Below are positions 53,238-61,974 of a DNA stretch of 64,000 nucleotides, one piece after another. Positions within the stretch are counted from its first letter, which is position 1. The number at the start of each line of letters is the position of its first letter. The notes below the pieces were generated by a model. That model ran no database searches. It was not told the DNA's origin and worked only from the letters and a program-made list of their open reading frames with translations. The DNA comes from Anaerococcus vaginalis ATCC 51170. GTDB taxonomy: Bacteria; Bacillota; Clostridia; Tissierellales; Peptoniphilaceae. A program made the position numbers and the translations under genes. The DNA lies in assembly GCF_000163295.1 (NCBI RefSeq), contig NZ_GG700527.1, positions 791,867-855,866 of the forward strand. Reading direction: 5' to 3'.

Positions 53238-54629
53238 ATGTTCGAATTTAATATAAATGATTATAAATATAAAAATATACATATGATAGGAATTGGTGGA
53301 ATTTCCATGAGTGGTATTGCTATTTTATTAAATAATAATGGTTATAAGGTTACAGGATCTGACATTTCAATTTCTGAAACAAGCAAACATTTAGATAAAA
53401 ATGGAATTAAATATACAATTGGACAAAAAAAAGAAAATATTAAAAATCCAGATTTAGTTATATATACAGATGCAATCGCCGAAAATAATGAAGAATTAGT
53501 TGCAGCTAGAAAACTTGATATTCCTGTAGTAAGTCGTGGAGTTTTCTTGGGTGGTTTGATGAAAAATTACAAAAATTCTATTGCTGTTTCTGGTTCTCAT
53601 GGAAAAAGTACAACAACAAGTATGATTTCAAAAATTCTTATGAATTCTACAAAAAATCCTACTATTTTATTGGGTGGAGATCTTGATGAAATTGAAGGAA
53701 ATGTTCATGTTGGCGATAAGGATATATTAGTTACAGAAGCTTGTGAATATAAAGGAAATATAAGATATTATTACCCTTCAATTGGAATAATTTTAAATAT
53801 TGACGAAGATCATCTTGATTATTATAAAGACATAAATGACATAGTTGAAACTTTCAAATTTTACTTGAGAAATCAAAGTAAGGATTCAAAAACAATTTTG
53901 AATTTAAATGAAGAAAATAATAAATTAGTTATAGACGCAGTTCAAGGAGAATTGATTACCTATGGACAAGATAATCCTGATGCTGATTATAATGCTACTA
54001 ATATAAGTTTTGATGAAAGTGGTAAGCCTAGATTTGATTTGATAATGAAAAATGGAGATGTTGAACATTTTGAGTTAGCAATTCTTGGAAGACATAATAT
54101 AAATAATGCTTGTGCATCAATTATTGCTACTTTAGAAAGTGGTGTTGACATAAAAACGATCAAAAAAAATATTCAATCTTACACTGGTCTTGAAAGAAGA
54201 ATGCAATTAATGGGAAATGTTAATGATTGCAATATTATTTTAGATTATGGTCACCATCCTTCAGAGATTCAAGTTAATTTAAACGCCTTGGCTGAACACA
54301 CAAAAGGAAGGCTTATTTGTGTATGGCAACCTCATACCTACACTAGGACTAAGAGATTGTTTAATGAATTTGTTAAATGTTTTGATGAAGCTGATGAAGT
54401 TATAATTACTGATATTTTTGCAGCACGTGAACCATTTGATCCAAGTATTTCTAGTAAAGATGTAGTTGATGCTCTAATTAAAACTGGAAAAAGCGCAAAA
54501 TATATTCCTACGTTTGAAAAGGTAAAAGAATACTTATTGTCTGATATTAAAAAAGATGATCAAGTTATAGTTACAGGTAGCGGAGATTCAGATCGTTTGG
54601 CTAGAATGATAGCAGGTGTTAGTGAATAA
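53238..54629 (+). CDS. murC: UDP-N-acetylmuramate--L-alanine ligase
   Basis: MurC adds L-alanine to UDP-MurNAc, the first step of stem-peptide assembly. The 463-residue ligase has the N-terminal nucleotide fold HMIGIGGISMSGIA, the ATP loop VSGSHGKSTTTSM, the central region with EACEYKG and ILNIDEDHLDYY, and the C-terminal DYGHHPSEI, QPHTYTRTKRL and ADEVIITDIFAARE motifs. It stands alone between divergent rpiB and a bidirectional terminator. The alr gene for D-alanine is close by on the other strand. Confidence 0.97.
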   Translation: MFEFNINDYKYKNIHMIGIGGISMSGIAILLNNNGYKVTGSDISISETSKHLDKNGIKYTIGQKKENIKNPDLVIYTDAIAENNEELVAARKLDIPVVSRGVFLGGLMKNYKNSIAVSGSHGKSTTTSMISKILMNSTKNPTILLGGDLDEIEGNVHVGDKDILVTEACEYKGNIRYYYPSIGIILNIDEDHLDYYKDINDIVETFKFYLRNQSKDSKTILNLNEENNKLVIDAVQGELITYGQDNPDADYNATNISFDESGKPRFDLIMKNGDVEHFELAILGRHNINNACASIIATLESGVDIKTIKKNIQSYTGLERRMQLMGNVNDCNIILDYGHHPSEIQVNLNALAEHTKGRLICVWQPHTYTRTKRLFNEFVKCFDEADEVIITDIFAAREPFDPSISSKDVVDALIKTGKSAKYIPTFEKVKEYLLSDIKKDDQVIVTGSGDSDRLARMIAGVSE

Positions 54630-54635
54630 AAAAAT

Positions 54636-54691
54636 AAAAAAGCAAGTTTTAGAAAATTCTTAATTAAAAGATTTCTTTAACTTGCTTTTTT
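54636..54691. terminator. large bidirectional terminator shared by murC and the mazF-side gene
   Basis: AAAAAAGCAAGTT (54636-54648) pairs with AACTTGCTTTTTT (54679-54691), and the inner sequence continues the stem (AGAAA with TTTCT, TCTT with AAGA). The right arm lies inside the last codons of the truncated gene at 54664-54930. Confidence 0.9.
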
Positions 54692-54930
54692 TTAAGATTT
54701 TTATTTTTAATATAAGTATAATAATATCTACTATTAGACCTATTTCCCCCATCTATTAATAGACTTTTGTCCTTTGTTTTTACTAAAACTGCATTTCCTT
54801 GACCTACGTCTATATAAGTAATTTCTAATTCATCTAAATTTGTATATGTATTTTCTTTTTTGTTAACAAGCAAAAAAATTAAAATTGCTGACAGGAATAT
54901 AATTAATAAGTTTTTAAAATTTATTTTCAC
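54664..54930 (-). pseudogene. truncated ComEC-like metallo-beta-lactamase-fold hydrolase
   Basis: This 88-residue frame has an N-terminal membrane helix (about 6-22) and the start of the ComEC/Rec2-type hydrolase domain: LEITYIDVGQGNAVLVKT followed by LLIDGGNR. Intact relatives continue after the YIKNKNLKK segment into the HxHxDH metal motif, but here the frame turns into KKQVKEIF and stops inside a terminator hairpin. All metal ligands are missing, so it is very probably a remnant left by a deletion. It starts at the mazF stop region with no gap. A residual function for the anchored stub cannot be excluded. Confidence 0.75.
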
Positions 54931-55274
54931 TAATCTATTCCGACAGATATGGCAATTGCCGCATCAATTTTTAACATTACCGATTTATCAAAAGAACCTA
55001 ATTTATCTCTTAGCCTTCTTTTATCTATTGTTCTCAATTGTTCAAGAAGAGCCACGCTATTTTTTGGCAAACCAAATTTATTTGCACTTAAAGAAACATG
55101 GGTTGGCAATTTTGATTTTTTTAATTGACTTGTAACAGGAACTACTATAATTGTTGGAGAATATTTATTTCCCATATCATTTTGCACAACAATTACAGGT
55201 CTTACTCCACCCTGTTCGCTACCTACAACAGGAGAAAGATCTGCATAAAATAAATCTCCTCTTTTAACTTTCAT
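54930..55274 (-). CDS. mazF: MazF/PemK-family endoribonuclease toxin (NdoA-like)
   Basis: This 114-residue PemK-like protein has the family's VKRGDLFYADLSPVVGSEQGG start, then RPVIVVQND, IIVVPVTSQLK and VALLEQLRTIDKRRL. Relatives cut mRNA at short A/U-containing sites. In Bacillus the order is alr-ndoAI-ndoA, with the antitoxin between; here mazF begins 11 nt inside alr, and no small antitoxin frame is present on either side. It may be controlled in trans, or be an autonomous decay enzyme. Confidence 0.92.
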   Translation of the reverse strand: MKVKRGDLFYADLSPVVGSEQGGVRPVIVVQNDMGNKYSPTIIVVPVTSQLKKSKLPTHVSLSANKFGLPKNSVALLEQLRTIDKRRLRDKLGSFDKSVMLKIDAAIAISVGID

Positions 55275-56370
55275 TATTTTCTCCTATAAATTTAGAATTG
55301 CATTTATAAATCCTAGGAACTCTTTTTGAAATTGAAGTCATTAATTCATAAGGGATTGTATTAATTTTTTTTGCCTCTTTGTAAATATCTGGATAAAGAG
55401 TAATATAATCTCCTATTTTACAATCAATATCACTTACATCAATCATCATTTGATCCATACAAACTCTTCCAACAACTTTTGCTAGTTTTCCATTTACTAA
55501 AACTTCTCCTATATTTGAAAATGCTCTTTTAAATCCATCTGCATAACCTATTGCTACTGTAGCAACTTTCATATCTTTACTAGCAGTAAAGGTTCTGCCA
55601 TAAGAAATGCTTGTCCCTTTTTTTACATTTTTTACAAAAGAAATTTGTGCTTTAAATTCAAAAACTTGTTCTAATTTAATTTTTGAAATTTCTTTTATAT
55701 AATCAGATGGATAAACGCCATACAAAGAAATCCCTACCCTCAACAAGTCTGATTTAAAATCATATTCCATTGATGCAGCAGAATTTGCAATATGAACTAA
55801 TTTCAAATCAAAATCATCTTTGATTTTGTCTATTATATATGTGAATTTTTTATATTGTTCATTTGTGTATGTTAAATCTTTCTCATCAGCTGTTGCAAAA
55901 TGAGAAAAAGCTCCTATAAAATTTAAATTTTTAAGCTCTTTTAATTTTTTTATTTTTTCTATTTCAAAATCTCTAAAACCAATTCTTGTATGTCCTGTAT
56001 CAAGCCCAATATGACAATTTATTTTAGAATTTAATTTACTATTTATTTCTTTAGCATAATCTAAATCATAAATTACTACATCAATATCTAATTTGCCACA
56101 TTCATTATATTTATCTATAGGCAAATATCCTAATATCAAAATAGGAATTTTAATTCCATTATCTCTTAAATATTTTGCCTCTTTAAATTGAGCTACAGCT
56201 ATGTAATCTATGTGATTTTTTATGTAATTTGCAACTTCTAAAGAACCTAGCCCATAAGCATCAGCCTTTAAAACTGCACAAAATTTTGAATTTTGAGATT
56301 TTTCTTTTATTGATTTGATATTATTTAATATTTTGTCTAAATCAACTAATAAATAATTTTCTTCCATCAT
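55264..56370 (-). CDS. alr: alanine racemase
   Basis: Alr makes D-alanine for peptidoglycan. The PLP enzyme of about 368 residues has the internal aldimine lysine in AVLKADAYGLG (Lys35), the GLDTGHTRIGF segment and the catalytic tyrosine in ISYGRTFTA, and GRVCMDQMMIDVSD in the C-terminal barrel. A GAGGTG before the adjacent ATGs at 56370 and 56367 sets the start; the ATG at 56370 overlaps the upstream stop (TAATG). A GTG at 56376 is part of the ribosome-binding site. Confidence 0.96.
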   Translation of the reverse strand: MMEENYLLVDLDKILNNIKSIKEKSQNSKFCAVLKADAYGLGSLEVANYIKNHIDYIAVAQFKEAKYLRDNGIKIPILILGYLPIDKYNECGKLDIDVVIYDLDYAKEINSKLNSKINCHIGLDTGHTRIGFRDFEIEKIKKLKELKNLNFIGAFSHFATADEKDLTYTNEQYKKFTYIIDKIKDDFDLKLVHIANSAASMEYDFKSDLLRVGISLYGVYPSDYIKEISKIKLEQVFEFKAQISFVKNVKKGTSISYGRTFTASKDMKVATVAIGYADGFKRAFSNIGEVLVNGKLAKVVGRVCMDQMMIDVSDIDCKIGDYITLYPDIYKEAKKINTIPYELMTSISKRVPRIYKCNSKFIGENNES

Positions 56371-57557
56371 TAACACCTCATTAATTTATAGGTCTTTGGT
56401 AAATTTTTTATAATATCACTAGCAATTAGTGAATCTTGGGAATTTTCTAAAGAATAAATATCTCCAGCAAGCCCATGAATATAAACAGATAAAACCGCAG
56501 CATCATACGGTTTCATAATAGCTAAATTTGAAAGTAAAATTCCTGTCAAAACATCTCCACTACCAGCTGTCGCCATTCCATTATTTCCAGATTCATTTAT
56601 GTAAATATTTACGCCATCTGTAACAATTGTATTTTTTCCTTTCAAAACCAAAACAATATTATGTTTTTTTGCAAATTCAAAAGAAGCTTTTTCCCTATTG
56701 TTTTTTATATAATCTAAAGGCAAATTTGAAATTCTAGAAAATTCCATTTCGTGTGGAGTTAAAACAATATTTTCTTTCTTATCTATTATTTCAATATTTT
56801 CTTTCAAAGCATTTAGTCCATCTGCATCAATTAATAGATTTTTATCAAAATTTTGAATAATTTTTTCTATTAATTTATAAAGATTATTTCCCTTGCCCAT
56901 ACCAGGACCAATTCCTATTGCATCTTTATTTTTTATTAGTGATAAAATTTTATTGCTTATTTTTTCTGAGTAATAAAAACAATCACAATCTACCTCATTT
57001 ATTATACTTTCTGTAGATTTTATTTGTAAAATATCAGAAATGGATGAAGGACAAATAATATAAGAAAGACCACATCCCGAACGTAAAGATGCACAAGATG
57101 ACAAATAAACAGAACCAGCCATTCCTTTTTGTCCACCAATTATTGCAACTTTTCCAAAATCTCCCTTGTGTCCATCTTTTGGTCTATCTTTTAATAATTT
57201 TTTTACAGATTTATTTATTTTAATAAAATTTTCTTTCTTGAAACAAATTGCAATAGCATAATTTCCGTCATGGCTTATACTCAAATTTAATTGTGCTTCA
57301 TTTTTATCAATAAAAACAATCGGTTTATTACCTTTATGTTTGATTTCTATTTTTTTTCTTAATATGTAGGCTAAATTAAAGCCACAAGCCTTAATAATAG
57401 CTTCTTTTGCTGCAAAAATTCCAGCAAAAGTTTTTAATGAATTTTTATTTTTTTTAGAATAATGAATTTCATTATCAGTAAATATTTTACTCTCAAAATC
57501 TTTTTTTTCTAATTTTTCTTTAAATTTTTCAATATTTACTATATCAATTCCTATCAT
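56370..57557 (-). CDS. fused holo-ACP synthase and NAD(P)H-hydrate dehydratase
   Basis: This 395-residue protein joins two enzymes. Residues 1 to about 115 are AcpS: GIDIVNIEKF, FAAKEAIIKACG (metal Glu52) and LNLSISHDGNYAIA. Residues from about 118 are NnrD: GDFGKVAIIGG, GIGPGMGKGNN, LLIDADGLNAL, VLTPHEMEF and ATAGSGDVLTGIL. AcpS transfers 4'-phosphopantetheine to acyl carrier protein; NnrD repairs hydrated NAD(P)H with ADP or ATP. The NnrE epimerase domain that usually precedes NnrD is absent. The two genes are separate neighbours in relatives, so this looks like gene fusion. It overlaps its neighbours by 4 and 1 nt. Confidence 0.92.
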   Translation of the reverse strand: MIGIDIVNIEKFKEKLEKKDFESKIFTDNEIHYSKKNKNSLKTFAGIFAAKEAIIKACGFNLAYILRKKIEIKHKGNKPIVFIDKNEAQLNLSISHDGNYAIAICFKKENFIKINKSVKKLLKDRPKDGHKGDFGKVAIIGGQKGMAGSVYLSSCASLRSGCGLSYIICPSSISDILQIKSTESIINEVDCDCFYYSEKISNKILSLIKNKDAIGIGPGMGKGNNLYKLIEKIIQNFDKNLLIDADGLNALKENIEIIDKKENIVLTPHEMEFSRISNLPLDYIKNNREKASFEFAKKHNIVLVLKGKNTIVTDGVNIYINESGNNGMATAGSGDVLTGILLSNLAIMKPYDAAVLSVYIHGLAGDIYSLENSQDSLIASDIIKNLPKTYKLMRC

Positions 57558-58834
57558 TTTCTATTCCTCAATTTTTGAAATGATTTTTCTGCATTTTTAA
57601 TTATTTCTTTCTCATTTAAATAAACAAATTTTTTATCATCATACACAAGATCACCATTAATTATTACATAAGAAACATCTTTATCAAAAGTTGAATAAGG
57701 CAAGGATGAAATCAAATTATTTTGTGGTGTATGGTTAGGATTATTTAAATCAATTAAAATAATATCTGCAAGTTTGCCTTCTTCCAAAGTTCCAATTTTA
57801 TCATCAAGTCCCAATGCCTTCGCCCCATTTATTGTAGCCATTTTTAAAACATCATAAGCTTTTAAATTTTGAGGATTATTATATTTTGACACAAGTGATG
57901 TCAAAGAAATTTCTTTTATCATTGATAAATTATTATTGCTTGCAGATGAATCTGTACCCATAGCTAAATTTATTTTCTTATTAATCACTCTTGTACAATC
58001 TAAAAAACCTGATGATAGTTTCAAATTACTTGAAGGATTGTGAACTACGCTAACATCATATTTTGATAAAATATCTAAATCCTTATCTGATAAATAAAGA
58101 CCGTGTGCTGCTATTGTTCTATTTTCAAAAATTCCGCATTCTTCAAAAACTTCAGTAGGACTTTGCCCAAATCTTTTTATACATTCATCATTTTCAATTT
58201 TTGTTTCAGATAAATGAATATGAATTGGCATCTTATATTTTTTTGCGTATTTATTTATTTCTTTTAGATAATTTTTATCTGTTGTATAAACTGCGTGAGG
58301 CCCAAAAGCTATATTTATTCTTCCATCTTGAGAATTTTCATATTTTTTAAAAAGTTCAATATTTTCTTCAATTTTTTTATAATTTTTATCTTCAAGGGTA
58401 AGTCCTCTTGAAATTTGCGCTCTCATTTTTGATTTTTCTAAGGCTTTTATTGTTTGGTCTTCAAAATAATACATGTCTGCAAAACTTGTTGTTCCTGTCA
58501 TAATCATTTCAGCATGTGATAGAAGAGATGCCCAATAAACATCTTCTTCAATTAGTTTATCTTCCAAAGGCCAAATTTTTTCATTAAGCCAAGTCATTAG
58601 TTCAACATCATCACTAAAATTTCTAAACAAACTCATTCCAACATGAGTGTGAGCATTTACAAAACCAGGCATCGCAAGATAATTTTTGCCATCTATTTTT
58701 TTATCATAAGAAAAATCAATTTTATCATTTGTAATCTTTTTTATTTTTTCATTTTCTATATAAATATTTCCATTTTTTATTAATTCCCCATCTGCCATTG
58801 TGAGGATTTTTACATTTTCTATAAGTATATTCAT
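57554..58834 (-). CDS. amidohydrolase, MtaD/SsnA type
   Basis: This 426-residue member of the TrzA/MtaD amidohydrolase group has the metal motif VNAHTHVGMSLFRN, the HIHLSETKIE and AAHGLYLSD segments, and the aspartate in MGTDSSASNNN. Relatives deaminate methylthioadenosine or S-adenosylhomocysteine; guanine deaminase or chlorohydrolase-like activities are alternatives. It starts MNILIENVKIL, with no clear ribosome-binding site and a hairpin 6 bases before the ATG. Its end overlaps the fusion gene by 4 nt. Confidence 0.88.
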   Translation of the reverse strand: MNILIENVKILTMADGELIKNGNIYIENEKIKKITNDKIDFSYDKKIDGKNYLAMPGFVNAHTHVGMSLFRNFSDDVELMTWLNEKIWPLEDKLIEEDVYWASLLSHAEMIMTGTTSFADMYYFEDQTIKALEKSKMRAQISRGLTLEDKNYKKIEENIELFKKYENSQDGRINIAFGPHAVYTTDKNYLKEINKYAKKYKMPIHIHLSETKIENDECIKRFGQSPTEVFEECGIFENRTIAAHGLYLSDKDLDILSKYDVSVVHNPSSNLKLSSGFLDCTRVINKKINLAMGTDSSASNNNLSMIKEISLTSLVSKYNNPQNLKAYDVLKMATINGAKALGLDDKIGTLEEGKLADIILIDLNNPNHTPQNNLISSLPYSTFDKDVSYVIINGDLVYDDKKFVYLNEKEIIKNAEKSFQKLRNRK

Positions 58835-58840
58835 AATAAA

Positions 58841-58868
58841 TAAGAGTAGCTTAAAAAGCTTACTCTTA
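58841..58868 (-). terminator. hairpin between gatB and the amidohydrolase gene
   Basis: TAAGAGTAGCTT (58841-58852) pairs with AAGCTTACTCTTA (58856-58868) with one bulged T. It begins in the gatB stop codon region and ends 6 bases before the next ATG. The following TTTATTATG has only a short T tract, so it may be a weak terminator or a start-region hairpin. Confidence 0.6.
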
Positions 58869-60287
58869 TAATTCTCCTATTCTTTCTTTTAATAAGGTAT
58901 TTATTTGTTGTGGATTAGCCTTTCCTTTAGTTTTTTTCATACATTGACCAACTAAAAATCCAAAAGCTCTATCTTTACCATTTTTTATATCTTCAATTGA
59001 TTGAGAATTTTCGCTTAAAACTTCTTTAACTACATCTTCTAAGAAATTTTCATCATTAATTTGAAGAAGATTTCTATCTTTAGCAAGTTTTTCTGGATCT
59101 TCATTTGATTCGAAAATTTCTCTTAAAAGTTTTTTACCAACATTATTGTTAATTTTATTAGACAAAACTAAATTTATTAATTTAGAGAAATTTTCTACAG
59201 ATAAATCCATTTGATCTGCTTCAATTTCACTTTCATTTAGCCTTCTTGAAAGCTCACTTAATATCCAGTTTGAAACTTCCTTAGGATTTTTTACCAAAGC
59301 ATTTGTTTTTTCAAATAAATTTGCAAGATTTCTATCGTTTGACAAAAGTCCAGCATCATATTCTGAAAGTTTATATTCTTTCATATATCTTTTTGCTTTT
59401 GCTTCAGGCAATTCTGGTAAATTTTCTTTTATTTCATTAATAAATTCTTTGCTAAGCTCAATTCTTGGTATATCTGCTTCTATAGAAAATCTATAATCAT
59501 TAGCAGTTTCTTTAGTTCTCATAGAAATTGTTGTTTGAGAATCGTCATCCCATCTTCTAGTTTCTTTTACAGATTTTTTTCCTTCTTCAAGCATTTTTTT
59601 ATGTCTATCAGTTTCAAATAAAAGAGCATCTTCGATTGCTTTTATTGAATTTAGATTTTTAATCTCAGATATTGCAGTTTTTTCTCCATTATCAAGATTT
59701 TCTAAATTTATATTTACGTCACAACGCATTTGACCTTCTGCCATTATACAATCTGAAACTTCCAAAAATCTCAAAGTTTGAGATAATTTTTCTACAAATT
59801 CTCTAGCTTGCTTAGCAGATTTTAAATCTGGTTCTGTAACAATTTCAATTAGAGGAAGCCCTGCCCTATTATAATCCATTAGGGTATTATTACTTTCATC
59901 GTGATTAGATTTTGCAGTATCTTCTTCCATGTGAATTGAATTTAGTCTAATTTCATCTCCATCACTTAAAATAATATGTCCACCAACAGCATAAGGCTCG
60001 TCTTGTTGGGTTATTTGGTATCCCTTTACAAGGTCTGGATAAAAATATTTTTTTCTATCCATTTTCATTGATTCTCTTATTTCACAATCTAAGGCAAGAC
60101 CTGCTTTTATAGCATATCTTACAGCTTCTTTATTTATTAAAGGTAATGTTCCTGGGTGTCCTAAGCAAATTGGACAAGTGTTTGTGTTTGGAACAGCTCC
60201 AAATTCATTTTTACAGGAACAAAACATTTTGGTTTTTGTAGATAATTCAACGTGAATTTCTAATCCTATAATAGTTCTAGTTTTCAT
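58866..60287 (-). CDS. gatB: Asp/Glu-tRNA amidotransferase subunit B
   Basis: GatB is the kinase and tRNA-binding subunit of the GatCAB complex, which turns Glu-tRNA(Gln) or Asp-tRNA(Asn) into the correct amide. The 473-residue protein has GLEIHVELSTKTKMFCSC, CPICLGHPGTLP, DRKKYFYPDLVKGYQITQ and EDTAKSNH in the catalytic cradle, and a C-terminal YqeY-like tail. The zinc cysteines (CSC and CPIC) are present. It overlaps gatA by 11 nt. Confidence 0.97.
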   Translation of the reverse strand: MKTRTIIGLEIHVELSTKTKMFCSCKNEFGAVPNTNTCPICLGHPGTLPLINKEAVRYAIKAGLALDCEIRESMKMDRKKYFYPDLVKGYQITQQDEPYAVGGHIILSDGDEIRLNSIHMEEDTAKSNHDESNNTLMDYNRAGLPLIEIVTEPDLKSAKQAREFVEKLSQTLRFLEVSDCIMAEGQMRCDVNINLENLDNGEKTAISEIKNLNSIKAIEDALLFETDRHKKMLEEGKKSVKETRRWDDDSQTTISMRTKETANDYRFSIEADIPRIELSKEFINEIKENLPELPEAKAKRYMKEYKLSEYDAGLLSNDRNLANLFEKTNALVKNPKEVSNWILSELSRRLNESEIEADQMDLSVENFSKLINLVLSNKINNNVGKKLLREIFESNEDPEKLAKDRNLLQINDENFLEDVVKEVLSENSQSIEDIKNGKDRAFGFLVGQCMKKTKGKANPQQINTLLKERIGEL

Positions 60288-61686
60288 TTATTTTCCTTTC
60301 GAAAGTTTCGCAAGCATTTATTATATCTTTATCTTTAAATCTATCTCCAATAATTTGAATACTTCCAGATATTCCATCTCTTACTGGGATAGAAATTCCA
60401 CAAGAACCTGTTAGATTTACACAAACATTAAATATATCTGAAGAAAAATCTTTTAGTGGATTATCTGTATAAACTCCTAATTTTGAAGGTAAATCTACAG
60501 TTGTTGGAGTAATAAATAAATCATAATTTTCAAAAATATTCTTAAACTCTTCTATGATCAATGTTCTTAATTTTAAACCTTGTTTATAAATTTTTTGATC
60601 ATCTTCACTTGATAAATACATAGTTCCAAGTGCAATTCTTCTTTGAACATTTTCTCCAAAACCCTCAGACCTATTTTTTATAAATAATTCTTCAACATTT
60701 TTATACTCATCAGTTTGGTGTCCATATCTAATTCCATCAAATCTTGAAAGATTGCTTGATACTTCAGAGCTCATTACAACATTATAAACTTCGTTTGCAT
60801 ATTTAGAATATTTTAAATCTATAGGACAAATCTCTGAACCCAATTCTTTTAAAATATTTATTGCATAATTGTAATCATCTTCTACTTCTTTATCTAAATT
60901 ATAAATGTTAGCTTCATTTTTTATGACTGCAATTTTTTTACCAGAAAAATCAAAATTTTCTTTTTTAAAATTATAAAAATCTAGGCAAGAAGTCATATCT
61001 AACTTATCTGGAGATTGACTTGCATTAGCAATTATTCTCAAATCTTCTACATTTTTTGCAAATAATGAAACTTGATCTAAGCTATTTGCCATAGAAACAA
61101 CACCATACCTACTCATAAGTGAATATGTAGGTTTATAACCTATAATACTACAATAACTTGCAGGTTGTCTTACTGACCCACCTGTATCAGTTCCAAGAGA
61201 AACTAAAACATCTCCTTTTGCAACACTAACTGCAGAGCCTGATGAAGAACCACCAGGGATTAAACTTTCATCTAAAGGATTTTTTATTGGGCCAAAATAT
61301 GAAGTTTCTCCAGAGCCTCCCATTGCAAACTCATCCATATTTGTTTTTGCAATAATAATAGCATCTTCTTTTAATAGATTTTCTACAACAGTTGCATTAT
61401 AAACTGGCTCAAAATCTTCTAACATTTTTGATGCACAAGTCAGTTTCATATTTTTATACGAAATATTATCTTTTACACTTACAGGAATTCCAAATAAAGC
61501 TCCAATTTTTTCGCCTTTATTTAATTTTTCATCTAAATTTTTTGCCCTATCCAAACTATCTTGTTCATTAAAAGAAATATAAGCATTTAAATTATCATTT
61601 TTAATTTTTTCTAATACATTTTTTGTATTTTCATAGACTGAAATTTCTTTATTTATAAATTTATCTATAGTATTTTTAATATCCAT
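60277..61686 (-). CDS. gatA: Asp/Glu-tRNA amidotransferase subunit A
   Basis: GatA is the glutaminase subunit of GatCAB. The 469-residue amidase-signature protein has the catalytic lysine in GIPVSVKDNISYK, the serine pair region PGGSSSGSAVSVAKGDV and LGTDTGGSVRQPASYC, and GYKPTYSLMSRYGV after it. All members of the Ser-cisSer-Lys triad are visible. It lies 9 bases after gatC. Confidence 0.97.
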   Translation of the reverse strand: MDIKNTIDKFINKEISVYENTKNVLEKIKNDNLNAYISFNEQDSLDRAKNLDEKLNKGEKIGALFGIPVSVKDNISYKNMKLTCASKMLEDFEPVYNATVVENLLKEDAIIIAKTNMDEFAMGGSGETSYFGPIKNPLDESLIPGGSSSGSAVSVAKGDVLVSLGTDTGGSVRQPASYCSIIGYKPTYSLMSRYGVVSMANSLDQVSLFAKNVEDLRIIANASQSPDKLDMTSCLDFYNFKKENFDFSGKKIAVIKNEANIYNLDKEVEDDYNYAINILKELGSEICPIDLKYSKYANEVYNVVMSSEVSSNLSRFDGIRYGHQTDEYKNVEELFIKNRSEGFGENVQRRIALGTMYLSSEDDQKIYKQGLKLRTLIIEEFKNIFENYDLFITPTTVDLPSKLGVYTDNPLKDFSSDIFNVCVNLTGSCGISIPVRDGISGSIQIIGDRFKDKDIINACETFERKINEN

Positions 61687-61695
61687 AATAGCTCC

Positions 61696-61974
61696 TTATA
61701 ATTTCCAATTCAATCTAAAATAACCATATTCTGTATCCTTTGCATTTTTAAGAGCATCTTGTCTATCTAAAGATTTTCCTTCAATATCTTCTCTTAATAC
61801 AGCCTTATGATTATCTAACATTTCAGTCATTTTTACATCTTCACAATCCACATCAAAAATATGGTCAATAAAATCTAAAATTTTATTATATTTATCAGAA
61901 ATTATATCAATATCTTGATTTGATAAATCAAGATTTGCTAATTTATAAATTCTTATAACTTCATTTTTGTCCAT
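61696..61974 (-). CDS. gatC: Asp/Glu-tRNA amidotransferase subunit C
   Basis: This 92-residue GatC wraps around GatA and helps it bind GatB. It has the usual N-terminal helix (IRIYKLANLDLSN), the helix with KILDFIDHIFDVD, and a C-terminal LREDIEGKSLDRQDALKNA segment. It sits directly between ligA (no gap) and gatA. Confidence 0.93.
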   Translation of the reverse strand: MDKNEVIRIYKLANLDLSNQDIDIISDKYNKILDFIDHIFDVDCEDVKMTEMLDNHKAVLREDIEGKSLDRQDALKNAKDTEYGYFRLNWKL

